The notes under the pieces were generated by a model. It was not told the origin of the DNA. It ran no database searches and saw nothing but the letters and a program-made list of their open reading frames with translations. This document shows, piece after piece, positions 1 through 4,932 of a stretch of DNA of 5,093 nucleotides. A program made the position numbers and the translations under genes. How positions within the stretch are numbered: position 1 is the stretch's first letter; each line of letters begins with the position of its first letter. The stretch spans positions 1-5,093 of the forward strand of contig JAUWZL010000048.1 in assembly GCA_030615305.1 (NCBI GenBank). The letters are read 5' to 3'. This DNA comes from Dehalococcoidia bacterium. Its GTDB lineage: Bacteria > Chloroflexota > Dehalococcoidia > Dehalococcoidales > JAUWZL01.

Positions 1-1
1 T

Positions 2-913
2 GATAAGTGGGTTATCTCTGAGCTTAATCAGCTTATAATTGACGTCGATGCGGCTCTGGATAGTTATAACCCAACGGAGGCAGGGAGGAAAATAGAGAAT
101 TTTGTCAATGGCCTATCCAACTGGTATGTGCGCCGGAGTCGCCGGCGGTTCTGGAAGAGCGAGAATGATGCCGATAAACTGGCGGCATACAATACCCTTT
201 ACCAATGTCTGGTTACCATATCCAAGCTACTGGCTCCACTTACCCCGTTCCTGGCTGAGGAGCTGTATCAAAACCTGGTTCGTTCAGCATTTCCTGAGGC
301 TCCAGACAGCGTGCACCTGGCTGATTTTCCCGTGGCTGATGAGGCTAGAATTGATAAGCAGTTAGCCGCCGATACCCGGCTGGCGATGAAAATATCAAGT
401 CTGGGGCGGGCGGCCCGGAGCCAGGCCGGCATCAAGGTGCGCCAGCCTTTGGCGACTAACCTTGTCAGCGTTAGTTCATGGCGGGAACGAATGAGTTTGG
501 AAAGGGTTAAACCACAGGTATTGGATGAGCTTAATGTGAAAAGCCTGGAATTGGTTGACAGTGCCGCTGAGCTTGATAAACCAGGTTGTGTGGTCAGCCG
601 AGAGGGTGCTTACGGGGTAGCCGTCCCGACTGATATTTCTCCTGAGCTTCAGGCTGAGGGGATGGCACGGGAGGTGGTGCATCGGCTACAGACGATGCGT
701 CGCTCGGCTGGATTTGATATTGCTGACCATATTGTTACCTATTATCAAGGTGCAACTTATATGAGGCAGGTAATGAAGGACTTTGCTGACTACATTAAGC
801 AGGAAACGCTATCCCGCAAGCTTGTTGAAGGAGTTCCTGAAGAGGAGGTATTTACCGAAAGCTATAAGTTGGGTGGCTATGCTCTATTACTGGGAGTAGC
901 CAAACTAGACTGA
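2..913 (+). CDS. ileS: Isoleucyl-tRNA synthetase, C-terminal part (5' truncated by window edge)
   Basis: This frame is open from base 2 to the TGA at 911-913, giving 303 residues of a protein that begins outside the window. The enzyme charges tRNA-Ile with isoleucine in the cytoplasm. Residues 1 to about 150 are the helical anticodon-binding domain: a DKWVISELN start, then a segment with NWYVRRSRRRFW (about 38-51), which is typical of IleRS, and LAPLTPFLAEELYQ (about 77-90). The segment GRAARSQAGIKVRQPL (about 135-150) and the tail GMAREVVHRLQTMRRSAGF (about 220-238) match the long eukaryote/archaea-like class (IleS2). In that class the end is a DUF5915-type domain rather than the four-Cys zinc finger of E. 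coli-type IleRS, and only one Cys is left in the last 100 residues. ValRS and LeuRS share the fold, but the RRSRRRFW and IKVRQPL segments favour IleRS. No terminator follows because the next gene converges one base away. Confidence 0.93.
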   Translation, partial: DKWVISELNQLIIDVDAALDSYNPTEAGRKIENFVNGLSNWYVRRSRRRFWKSENDADKLAAYNTLYQCLVTISKLLAPLTPFLAEELYQNLVRSAFPEAPDSVHLADFPVADEARIDKQLAADTRLAMKISSLGRAARSQAGIKVRQPLATNLVSVSSWRERMSLERVKPQVLDELNVKSLELVDSAAELDKPGCVVSREGAYGVAVPTDISPELQAEGMAREVVHRLQTMRRSAGFDIADHIVTYYQGATYMRQVMKDFADYIKQETLSRKLVEGVPEEEVFTESYKLGGYALLLGVAKLD

Positions 914-914
914 C

Positions 915-2048
915 TTAGAGTGGTGGTGGGCTTTCAGCAAGGGTAGCATAAGTAGTACTCTGGCTATCACCCCGCCAGAAGGTTATTTTTACCCTCTGCT
1001 CAATCTGGGAGGCATGTATGGCCCGCCTCAATTCCTCAACATTGGTCATTTCCTTATCGGCAAAGGTGACAATAACGTCCCCGAGCTCTAACCCGGCTTC
1101 ATCGGCTGGACTATTTAAGGTTACCCCTCTAATTAGAACCCCTTTATCTACACTCAGGCGAAAGTAAAGAGCTACCGAGCTGTCTACAGTAAGAAGTCCC
1201 TCTACCCCCAGGAAGGGACGAACCACATAACCAGTCTTAACCAGTTCCTCAATAATCGGCACAGCCACATTGCTACTTATGGCATAGCCCATACCCTCCA
1301 CACCGACCTGACTAATCTTGGCGCTGGTGATACCAATTACCTCTCCGGACATACTCACCAACGGTCCGCCGCTATTACCCGGATTAATGGCGGCATCAGT
1401 TTGAATAAGGTCATATAGCGTTTGTCCGGCAGATACCGGTATAGAAACCTCCAGACCGCTAACAATTCCGGTGGTGGCACCTATCCCCATACCCAGTGAA
1501 TTACCAATAGCTATTACCCAGTCACCGACCCTCAATCGTGAGGAATCACCCATAATAGCTGCCGGCAGGTTTTTGGCGTTAATCTTGACTACAGCCAGGT
1601 CAGTGAGCGGGTCAGTGCGCACCGTATCGGCGGGAAAAGTCCTGCCGTCATCCAGGGTTACGGTGATGCTCTCCGCTCCTTGGACAACATGGTTGTTGGT
1701 CACGATAAGCCCGTCTTCATCTATAATCCATCCTGAACCAGCACCCTCCTGGGTAAATGAGCCGGTGAAAATACTAAAGCCGGGAACCCTAACGTTAATA
1801 GCTACTACTGAGGGTTTAACCTTAGCTACCACCTCAGCAATACTGGGTAATACCGGGGCACTATCGCCTATAGACGGTAGGGAAAAGTTAGGGTCAATTG
1901 GGGTAGCGGTAGGGGTAGCTGCTGGACTCGCCGGTGGGCTTGGTGGCGGCGAAACCTCTACCTCGGGCAGTGCGCAGCCAGCACACAGAAACAGAGAGAC
2001 GAGTATGATAAGACAGGTTAACAGATATTTAATATTTGCCCTTTTCAT
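915..2048 (-). CDS. HtrA/DegP-family serine protease with PDZ domain, probable lipoprotein
   Basis: This 377-residue protein is a trypsin-fold protease of the HtrA (S1C) family, expected to degrade or refold damaged proteins on the outer face of the membrane. Residues 5-24 form a hydrophobic signal segment ending in CAGC, so Cys25 may be lipidated; the lipobox is imperfect because position -3 is Cys. A Pro/Ala/Ser/Thr-rich linker (about 27-66) tethers the protease. The triad is visible: His120 in VTNNHVV, Asp150 in DPLTDLAVV, and Ser226 in NPGNSGGPL. One PDZ domain covers about 278-372, with its binding-loop sequence near FLGVEG. Length is normal for a one-PDZ HtrA. The ATG at 2048 is the only start that keeps the signal segment; an in-frame TGA lies just upstream and no good Shine-Dalgarno is present (see the promoter entry). 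The gene seems to be transcribed alone. The exact subfamily (HtrA, HtrB, DegP or DegS-like) cannot be fixed. Confidence 0.95.
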   Translation of the reverse strand: MKRANIKYLLTCLIILVSLFLCAGCALPEVEVSPPPSPPASPAATPTATPIDPNFSLPSIGDSAPVLPSIAEVVAKVKPSVVAINVRVPGFSIFTGSFTQEGAGSGWIIDEDGLIVTNNHVVQGAESITVTLDDGRTFPADTVRTDPLTDLAVVKINAKNLPAAIMGDSSRLRVGDWVIAIGNSLGMGIGATTGIVSGLEVSIPVSAGQTLYDLIQTDAAINPGNSGGPLVSMSGEVIGITSAKISQVGVEGMGYAISSNVAVPIIEELVKTGYVVRPFLGVEGLLTVDSSVALYFRLSVDKGVLIRGVTLNSPADEAGLELGDVIVTFADKEMTNVEELRRAIHASQIEQRVKITFWRGDSQSTTYATLAESPPPL

Positions 2049-2057
2049 CCTGATTTT

Positions 2058-2085
2058 ATTGTAACAGTCCCGCCAAATTAGTCAA
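2058..2085 (-). promoter_or_regulatory. Sigma-70-type promoter of the htrA-like gene
   Basis: On the minus strand, TTGACT (2085-2080) and TACAAT (2063-2058) are separated by 16 bases, each one mismatch from consensus. The predicted transcription start, about 7 bases past the -10 box, falls near 2050-2052. That is only 2-4 bases before the ATG at 2048, so the mRNA would be leaderless or nearly so. This agrees with the absence of a spaced Shine-Dalgarno sequence. The promoter follows directly after the trpB2 terminator. Confidence 0.72.
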
Positions 2086-2089
2086 GGAT

Positions 2090-2125
2090 AAACAAAAGAC
2101 AAAGGGCCGGGTATGACCCCAGCCC
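2090..2125 (-). terminator. Intrinsic terminator after trpB2
   Basis: The minus strand reads GGGCTGGG, a six-base loop, then CCCGGCCC (2125-2104), which forms an 8-bp stem with one U-G pair. A T-rich tract (TTTGTCTTTTGTTT) follows directly. It lies about 30 bases past the trpB2 stop codon and before the htrA promoter, separating the two transcription units. Confidence 0.88.
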
Positions 2126-2154
2126 CTCATCTCACTATATTCCAGGCTATACCT

Positions 2155-3528
2155 CTATGCCCCGGGCACCTCAGGCAGTTGAGCCAGTGCCTCCTTTACC
2201 TTTTCCTCAGGATACTCATAATCCTGCATCCTGCCTGAAAGATACTCATCATAGGCAGCCAGGTCAAAATGCCCATGCCCGCTGTGAGCAATCAAGATGG
2301 TTTTGGCTTCACCGGCTTCTCTACAGCGCAGGGCTTCATCAATGGTTGCCTTGATGTCATGGCATGGCTCGGGGGCGGTAATGATGCCCTCAGTGCGGGC
2401 AAAGGTTACCCCGGCTTTGAAGGTAGCCAGTTGGTGCTCAGCCCTGGCTTCGATTAAGCCCAGCTTGTAGAGATGGCAGATAATGGGCGCCATACCGTGG
2501 TAGCGCAGTCCCCCGGCGTGGATTGGGGATGGAATAAAGGTATGACCCAGGGTATACATCAAGGCTATAGGGGCAAGGCCAGCTATATCTCCATAGTCCC
2601 AGGTATAGGGACCCTTGGTCAGGCTGGGGGCGGCTTGAGGCTCAACACAGATGATGCGCATGTTAGGTTTCTTCCCGCTAATCTTGTCCCTGATCCAGGG
2701 CAGGAATTGCCCGGCGAAGTTTGAGCCACCACCGACGCAGCCGATGATAATATCGGGATAGGCATCAGCCATCTCCATTTGCTTCCTGGTTTCCTCACCA
2801 ACGATGGTCTGGTGAAGCAGGACATGGTTGATGACACTGCCTATGGAGTACTTGGTATCATCGTTAGCGAAGGCATCCTCACAGGCTTCACTGATGGCAA
2901 TGCCCAGGCTACCAGGATGGTCAGGATTTTCAGCTAGAAGATGGCGCCCGACCTCAGTGTCCTCACTGGGACTGGGGACAACTTTAGCCCCCCAAGTTTC
3001 AATCAGGATGCGACGATAGGGCTTCTGGTTGTAGCTTACCCTGACCATATAGACCTTGCATTCTAGACCAAAGAAGGCACAGGCCATAGCCAGGGCACTG
3101 CCCCACTGTCCAGCGCCGGTCTCGGTAGCCATGCGCTTGAACCCCTCCTTCTTGGCATAGTAGGCTTGAGCAATCGCCGTGTTAGGCTTGTGGCTCCCCG
3201 CTTGGCTGGTTCCCTCGTATTTATAGAAAATCTTGGCCGGCGTATCCAGAGCCTTCTCTAGCCGGTGTGCCCGATGCAAAACTGTCGGTCTGTAGGTGCG
3301 GTAAGCAGCTTGCACCTCTTCTGGAATTTCAATGTAGCGCTCGGTGCTGAACTCCTGCCTGTTGACGGCATCAGAGAAGAGGGGAGGAGGCAGAGGCATA
3401 TCTAGAGGTAAAGGTTCCTTGGTGCCGGGATGACGCAAGGGTGGTAGTGGTTCGGGCAAATCGGGCAGGATGTTATACCAGTGTGTCGGCATGTCTTTTT
3501 CATCAAGAATAAACTTGGCTCTTTCCAT
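2155..3528 (-). CDS. trpB: Tryptophan synthase beta chain, TrpB2-type (TrpB-related, PLP enzyme)
   Basis: This 457-residue PLP enzyme is of the TrpB2 class, which condenses indole with L-serine to give tryptophan in the cytoplasm. Visible marks are the N-terminal [11 protein letters not shown] segment and long Pro-rich extension (about 15-50) typical of TrpB2, and the Schiff-base lysine Lys114 in GSHKPN. Also visible are the catalytic-Glu motif ETGAGQWG (136-143, Glu136), the PLP-phosphate loop GGGSN (266-270), and SGHGHFD near the C-terminus (416-422), where TrpB1 has SGRGDKD. Length agrees with TrpB2 (about 420-460) rather than TrpB1 (about 400). The start is supported by AAAAGGAGG (3544-3536) seven bases before ATG. 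No trpA or other trp gene is adjacent. The Trp-specific T-box and the Trp-Trp leader peptide upstream strongly support a tryptophan role. TrpB2 proteins are sometimes proposed to be indole-salvage or serine-deaminase enzymes, and the sequence alone does not exclude that. A terminator follows. Confidence 0.94.
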   Translation of the reverse strand: MERAKFILDEKDMPTHWYNILPDLPEPLPPLRHPGTKEPLPLDMPLPPPLFSDAVNRQEFSTERYIEIPEEVQAAYRTYRPTVLHRAHRLEKALDTPAKIFYKYEGTSQAGSHKPNTAIAQAYYAKKEGFKRMATETGAGQWGSALAMACAFFGLECKVYMVRVSYNQKPYRRILIETWGAKVVPSPSEDTEVGRHLLAENPDHPGSLGIAISEACEDAFANDDTKYSIGSVINHVLLHQTIVGEETRKQMEMADAYPDIIIGCVGGGSNFAGQFLPWIRDKISGKKPNMRIICVEPQAAPSLTKGPYTWDYGDIAGLAPIALMYTLGHTFIPSPIHAGGLRYHGMAPIICHLYKLGLIEARAEHQLATFKAGVTFARTEGIITAPEPCHDIKATIDEALRCREAGEAKTILIAHSGHGHFDLAAYDEYLSGRMQDYEYPEEKVKEALAQLPEVPGA

Positions 3529-3583
3529 TTTTTTTCCTCCTTTTATGTTTTTTAAATGTTTAGTTTATAGAGTGATGTATTAG

Positions 3584-3637
3584 CTAAGTTAGCTTCTTGG
3601 CCCCGAGGGGCCACCACCTGTGTAACACAATCAACAT
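3584..3637 (-). CDS. Trp leader peptide with tandem Trp codons (17 aa)
   Basis: This small frame encodes MLIVLHRWWPLGAKKLT and ends with TAG. It has a perfect ribosome binding site, AAGGAGG (GGAGG at 3650-3646), eight bases before its ATG (3637-3635). Codons 8 and 9 are both UGG, which is strikingly Trp-rich for 17 residues. It lies after the T-box terminator and before the trpB2 ribosome binding site, so it is only made when the T-box reads through. Inference: ribosomes slow at the Trp codons when charged tRNA-Trp is scarce, and this changes trpB2 expression. The stop codon is 39 bases before the trpB2 Shine-Dalgarno, so direct steric blocking, as proposed for the B. subtilis rtpA leader peptide, is not obvious. 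A chance frame is possible, but the ribosome binding site, the Trp pair and the location together make it unlikely. Confidence 0.75.
   Translation of the reverse strand: MLIVLHRWWPLGAKKLT
3598..3613 (-). other. GC-rich hairpin overlapping the second Trp codon
   Basis: The transcript reads TGGCCC, loop CTCG, then GGGCCA, a perfect 6-bp stem. Its first three bases are the second Trp codon of the leader peptide. A ribosome stalled at the Trp codons would cover or melt it. It is not followed by a U-run, so it is not a transcription terminator. A shorter inverted repeat (AGCTAA, C, TTAGCT; 3582-3594) follows and contains the leader-peptide stop codon. Confidence 0.6.
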
Positions 3638-3654
3638 ATTGATTACCTCCTTAT

Positions 3655-3958
3655 TAAAAAGGCCTCCTACCCTTGAAGGGGCAGGAGGCTCACCTCTGCG
3701 GTACCACCCTTCTTAGTCAGTCCGATACATCAGAACCAACTATCTCTATCCGGTACCGAGTCAGACAATTCTAAAACTCGATACCCTGGGATATATTAAC
3801 GCTTCCCTGGCGACAAAGCCTACTCGCTTAACGCTTTCGGTTTGCGGCTCCCAAGTCCATTCAGCTTCTGCGCCAACATCGGCTCACACCTTACCCGACT
3901 CTCTGTGCCTCGCTTTGAAGCCTACTAGTCTTGTTCCCAGCCTTTGCTTTATTCTATT
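3655..3958 (-). promoter_or_regulatory. T-box riboswitch, tRNA-Trp (UGG specifier)
   Basis: The trpB2 leader carries all the key T-box parts on the minus strand. Stem I starts with the GGAACAAG and AGTAG segments (about 3938-3921) and holds the AGAGAG motif (3904-3899). The specifier loop reads GAA-UGG-AC, placing UGG (Trp) at 3859-3857. Stem I closes through GGCT pairing with AGCC. Stem III is likely CCGGATA/TATCGG (3753-3722). The T-box sequence AAGGGUGGUACCGCAG spans 3711-3696. The antiterminator would pair GAAGGG with CCCTTC and GCAG with CTGC around the UGGUACC bulge, competing with the terminator. Uncharged tRNA-Trp is expected to pair with UGG and with the bulge and allow read-through into the leader peptide and trpB2. 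Confidence 0.95.
3656..3690 (-). terminator. T-box-controlled intrinsic terminator
   Basis: GCCTCCTGCCC pairs with GGGTAGGAGGC (3689-3662, one G-U pair) around a small loop, and TTTTT follows at 3660-3656. The 5' arm (CTGCCCCTTC) is also the 3' half of the antiterminator, so the two folds exclude each other, as is normal for transcriptional T-boxes. Confidence 0.93.
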
Positions 3959-3964
3959 TTTAGA

Positions 3965-3993
3965 AGGATAACCGAAAATTGACTATTTGTCAA
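3965..3993 (-). promoter_or_regulatory. Main promoter of the T-box/trpB2 transcript
   Basis: On the minus strand a perfect TTGACA (3993-3988) is followed after 17 bases by TATCCT (3970-3965). Transcription should start near 3958, about 20 bases before the first conserved T-box sequence, the expected distance. The -35 box is one arm of an inverted repeat (3978-3994). Confidence 0.82.
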
Positions 3994-3994
3994 T
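3978..3994. repeat. 17-bp inverted repeat over the trpB2 -35 box (possible operator)
   Basis: ATTGAC and GTCAAT flank TATTT, a perfect 6-bp palindrome with centres one helical turn apart. The right arm coincides with the -35 hexamer of the proximal trpB2 promoter, but the left arm (3978-3983) is not explained by any promoter. This could be a repressor site or a small DNA-symmetric coincidence in AT-rich sequence. Confidence 0.4.
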
Positions 3995-4001
3995 AGTTTT
4001 G

Positions 4002-4031
4002 TTGACTTTAAGATATCAGTTTCGGTATTAT
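4002..4031 (+). promoter_or_regulatory. Candidate distal promoter for the small-protein operon
   Basis: TTGACT (4002-4007) and TATTAT (4026-4031) lie 18 bases apart on the plus strand. It would give a leader of about 140 bases before the GTG start at 4180. It lies on top of the second trpB2 promoter on the other strand. A stronger plus-strand promoter lies nearer the gene, so this one is tentative. Confidence 0.4.
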
Positions 4032-4038
4032 CTGTCAA
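4010..4038 (-). promoter_or_regulatory. Second, upstream promoter for trpB2
   Basis: On the minus strand TTGACA (4038-4033) and TATCTT (4015-4010) have exactly 17 bases between them. The box match and spacing are as good as those of the proximal promoter 45 bases downstream. It overlaps a candidate plus-strand promoter at 4002-4031, so the two may compete for RNA polymerase. Whether both are used cannot be seen from sequence. Confidence 0.55.
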
Positions 4039-4064
4039 GCTCTCTCTTGGCTTGAAGGTAAGAT

Positions 4065-4079
4065 AATACTTTGAGTATT
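4065..4079. repeat. Short inverted repeat upstream of the small-protein operon
   Basis: AATACT and AGTATT flank TTG. The repeat sits about 28 bases upstream of the -35 box at 4107, where an activator or repressor could bind. A second inverted repeat, CAAGC/GCTTG, is at about 4036-4054. Neither is followed by a T-run, and both could be chance in AT-rich sequence. Confidence 0.3.
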
Positions 4080-4106
4080 CTGGGTGGCACCAGTTAGCGG
4101 AGACGC

Positions 4107-4134
4107 TTTACACAGCAGCAATAGGTGATATAAT
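4107..4134 (+). promoter_or_regulatory. Proximal promoter of the small-protein operon
   Basis: TTTACA (4107-4112) and a perfect TATAAT (4129-4134) are 16 bases apart. Transcription would begin near 4141, leaving a leader of about 40 bases before the GTG start, with GGAGG inside it. Confidence 0.7.
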
Positions 4135-4179
4135 AGGTTTATATAGGGTAAAGTAACCGTAGAAATGGAGGTGTTGCCA

Positions 4180-4461
4180 GTGGGCATTGACTGGTTCCGG
4201 GATCTAGTTATTTGTGTCTTCGGATTGGTAGCAACGGGGGTGTTTATTTTCATTGCGGTGTTGTTATTTTTGCTGTATCGCCGGGTAAGGGCTATACTAG
4301 ATTCAGTAAAAGCCACTTCAAGAACTATACAAGACGTTACTTCCTATGTAGGAGACGAAGTGGTCAAACCCGTGATTGAGGTAGCAGCCATCATTCAAGG
4401 TATACGTCAGGGAATTGATACTATCGGCAAATTTTTCAAGAAAGGAGAGAGGGGGAGATGA
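4180..4461 (+). CDS. Small single-pass membrane protein, DUF948/YtxG-like
   Basis: With GTG at 4180 as start this encodes 93 residues. An ATG at 4165 is in frame, but it has no ribosome binding site, while GGAGG (4167-4171) lies eight bases before the GTG, so the GTG is preferred. Residues about 9-33 form one strongly hydrophobic membrane helix, followed by RRVR, which suggests the rest stays in the cytoplasm. The remainder (about 36-85) looks helical and amphipathic, resembling the DUF948 pattern of a membrane anchor plus helix seen in Bacillus YtxG. Family membership rests on this layout and on the YtxH-like partner directly downstream, not on a motif. Function is unknown; in Bacillus such pairs belong to the general stress response. 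The stop overlaps the next start (ATGA), so the two are probably translationally coupled. Confidence 0.8.
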   Translation: MGIDWFRDLVICVFGLVATGVFIFIAVLLFLLYRRVRAILDSVKATSRTIQDVTSYVGDEVVKPVIEVAAIIQGIRQGIDTIGKFFKKGERGR

Positions 4462-4691
4462 CTGGTAAAGATAGCGGTACTGGATTTGCCATTGGGTTTG
4501 CTGTGGGCGCAGCTATTGGTCTGGCCATTGGGTTTCTCTATGCTCCGCGACCGGGAGTGGAAACAAGGGCGCTATTAAAAGAGAAGGCGGAAGTGGTGAG
4601 GGAGAAGGCAGCTGGAGTTGTCGAGAAGGTGAAGGAAACTGCTGCCGAGGCAAAGCAGAAGGCACAAGAAAAGCTGCATCCTGCGGAATAA
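4458..4691 (+). CDS. YtxH-like protein: glycine-zipper helix plus charged helical tail
   Basis: This 77-residue protein begins at the ATG within ATGA, overlapping the upstream stop by four bases, with GGAG/GGGGGAG just before it. Residues 10-29 form a membrane-type helix with Gly at 13, 17, 21 and 25 (GxxxG zipper). It leads into LYAPRPGVETR, very close to the LxAPxSGxETR signature of the YtxH family (gas-vesicle-like/stress proteins). The tail (about 38-77) is rich in Lys, Glu and Ala with repeats such as KEKAEVVREKAAGVVEKVK, predicting a long amphipathic helix that resembles group-3 LEA proteins. A role in membrane or envelope stress is the usual suggestion for the family; the molecular function is not established. 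No clear terminator follows. Confidence 0.85.
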   Translation: MTGKDSGTGFAIGFAVGAAIGLAIGFLYAPRPGVETRALLKEKAEVVREKAAGVVEKVKETAAEAKQKAQEKLHPAE

Positions 4692-4932
4692 CTTCGCCCA
4701 ATAAATACTAAATTCAGCAACTGGGTCTGTTTAGAGTCGCGAAACAAGGTCTATCTTTATTGCTTGGGCCAGAACTATAAAGACCCCAAGGTTAATTACG
4801 TGTTGCTCTTACAGTTCAGAGGACTGATGAGGCTTCTTCATATTATCTATCTAACCTGTCCGATTGACAATCCCGACGAAGCCGGACTAATATTCCCTCA
4901 TTAAACCCGTATAGAGAAGAGCGAGGTTAGAC
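4692..4932. other. Intergenic region with competing inverted repeats, no gene seen
   Basis: No convincing reading frame or tRNA is visible. One segment, AGACCCCAAG (4781-4790), can pair with three upstream segments: GGGTCT (4723-4728), GGTC plus TTTAT (4748-4760, with a four-base bulge, pairing with ATAAAGACC at 4777-4785), and CTTGGG (4763-4768). None is followed by a T-run, so a normal terminator for the upstream operon is not evident. GGCTTC (4831-4836) and GAAGCC (4878-4883) form another inverted repeat across the candidate promoter at 4864. Confidence 0.3.
4864..4893 (+). promoter_or_regulatory. Candidate promoter of the AI-2E family gene
   Basis: TTGACA (4864-4869) is followed after 18 bases by TAATAT (4888-4893). 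Transcription would start near 4900, giving a leader of about 33 bases that includes the GAGG (4923-4926) in front of the TTG start. Confidence 0.55.

Noticed and set aside
102..365. 87-residue plus-strand frame inside ileS
   Set aside because: It is out of frame with the clearly conserved IleRS reading frame and has no protein family features.
1471..2064. 197-residue plus-strand frame opposite the protease gene
   Set aside because: It is a shadow of the htrA-like gene, which has a full catalytic triad; the plus-strand translation is low-complexity and has no family features.
3598..3613. Leader hairpin as a classical trp attenuator terminator
   Set aside because: The hairpin is followed by AGAAGCTAACTT with no U-run, so it should not terminate transcription.
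4165..4179. ATG at 4165 as the start of the small membrane protein
   Set aside because: There is no Shine-Dalgarno before it, and its own first codons contain the GGAGG that is properly spaced for the GTG at 4180.
4035..4316. 93-residue minus-strand frame across the divergent promoter region
   Set aside because: It runs antisense to the start of the small membrane protein and over its promoter, and its translation shows no recognisable protein features.
4513..4747. Two minus-strand frames opposite the YtxH-like gene
   Set aside because: Their Ser/Pro/Phe-rich translations mirror the Lys/Glu/Ala-rich helix on the plus strand; no ribosome binding site supports them.
4740..4831. CTGATGAG (4824-4831) and CGAAAC (4740-4745), reminiscent of a hammerhead ribozyme core
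   Set aside because: For the only possible order (open stem II) the bases flanking the two boxes do not form stem II beyond one pair, and no suitable stem III with a cleavage site is seen.
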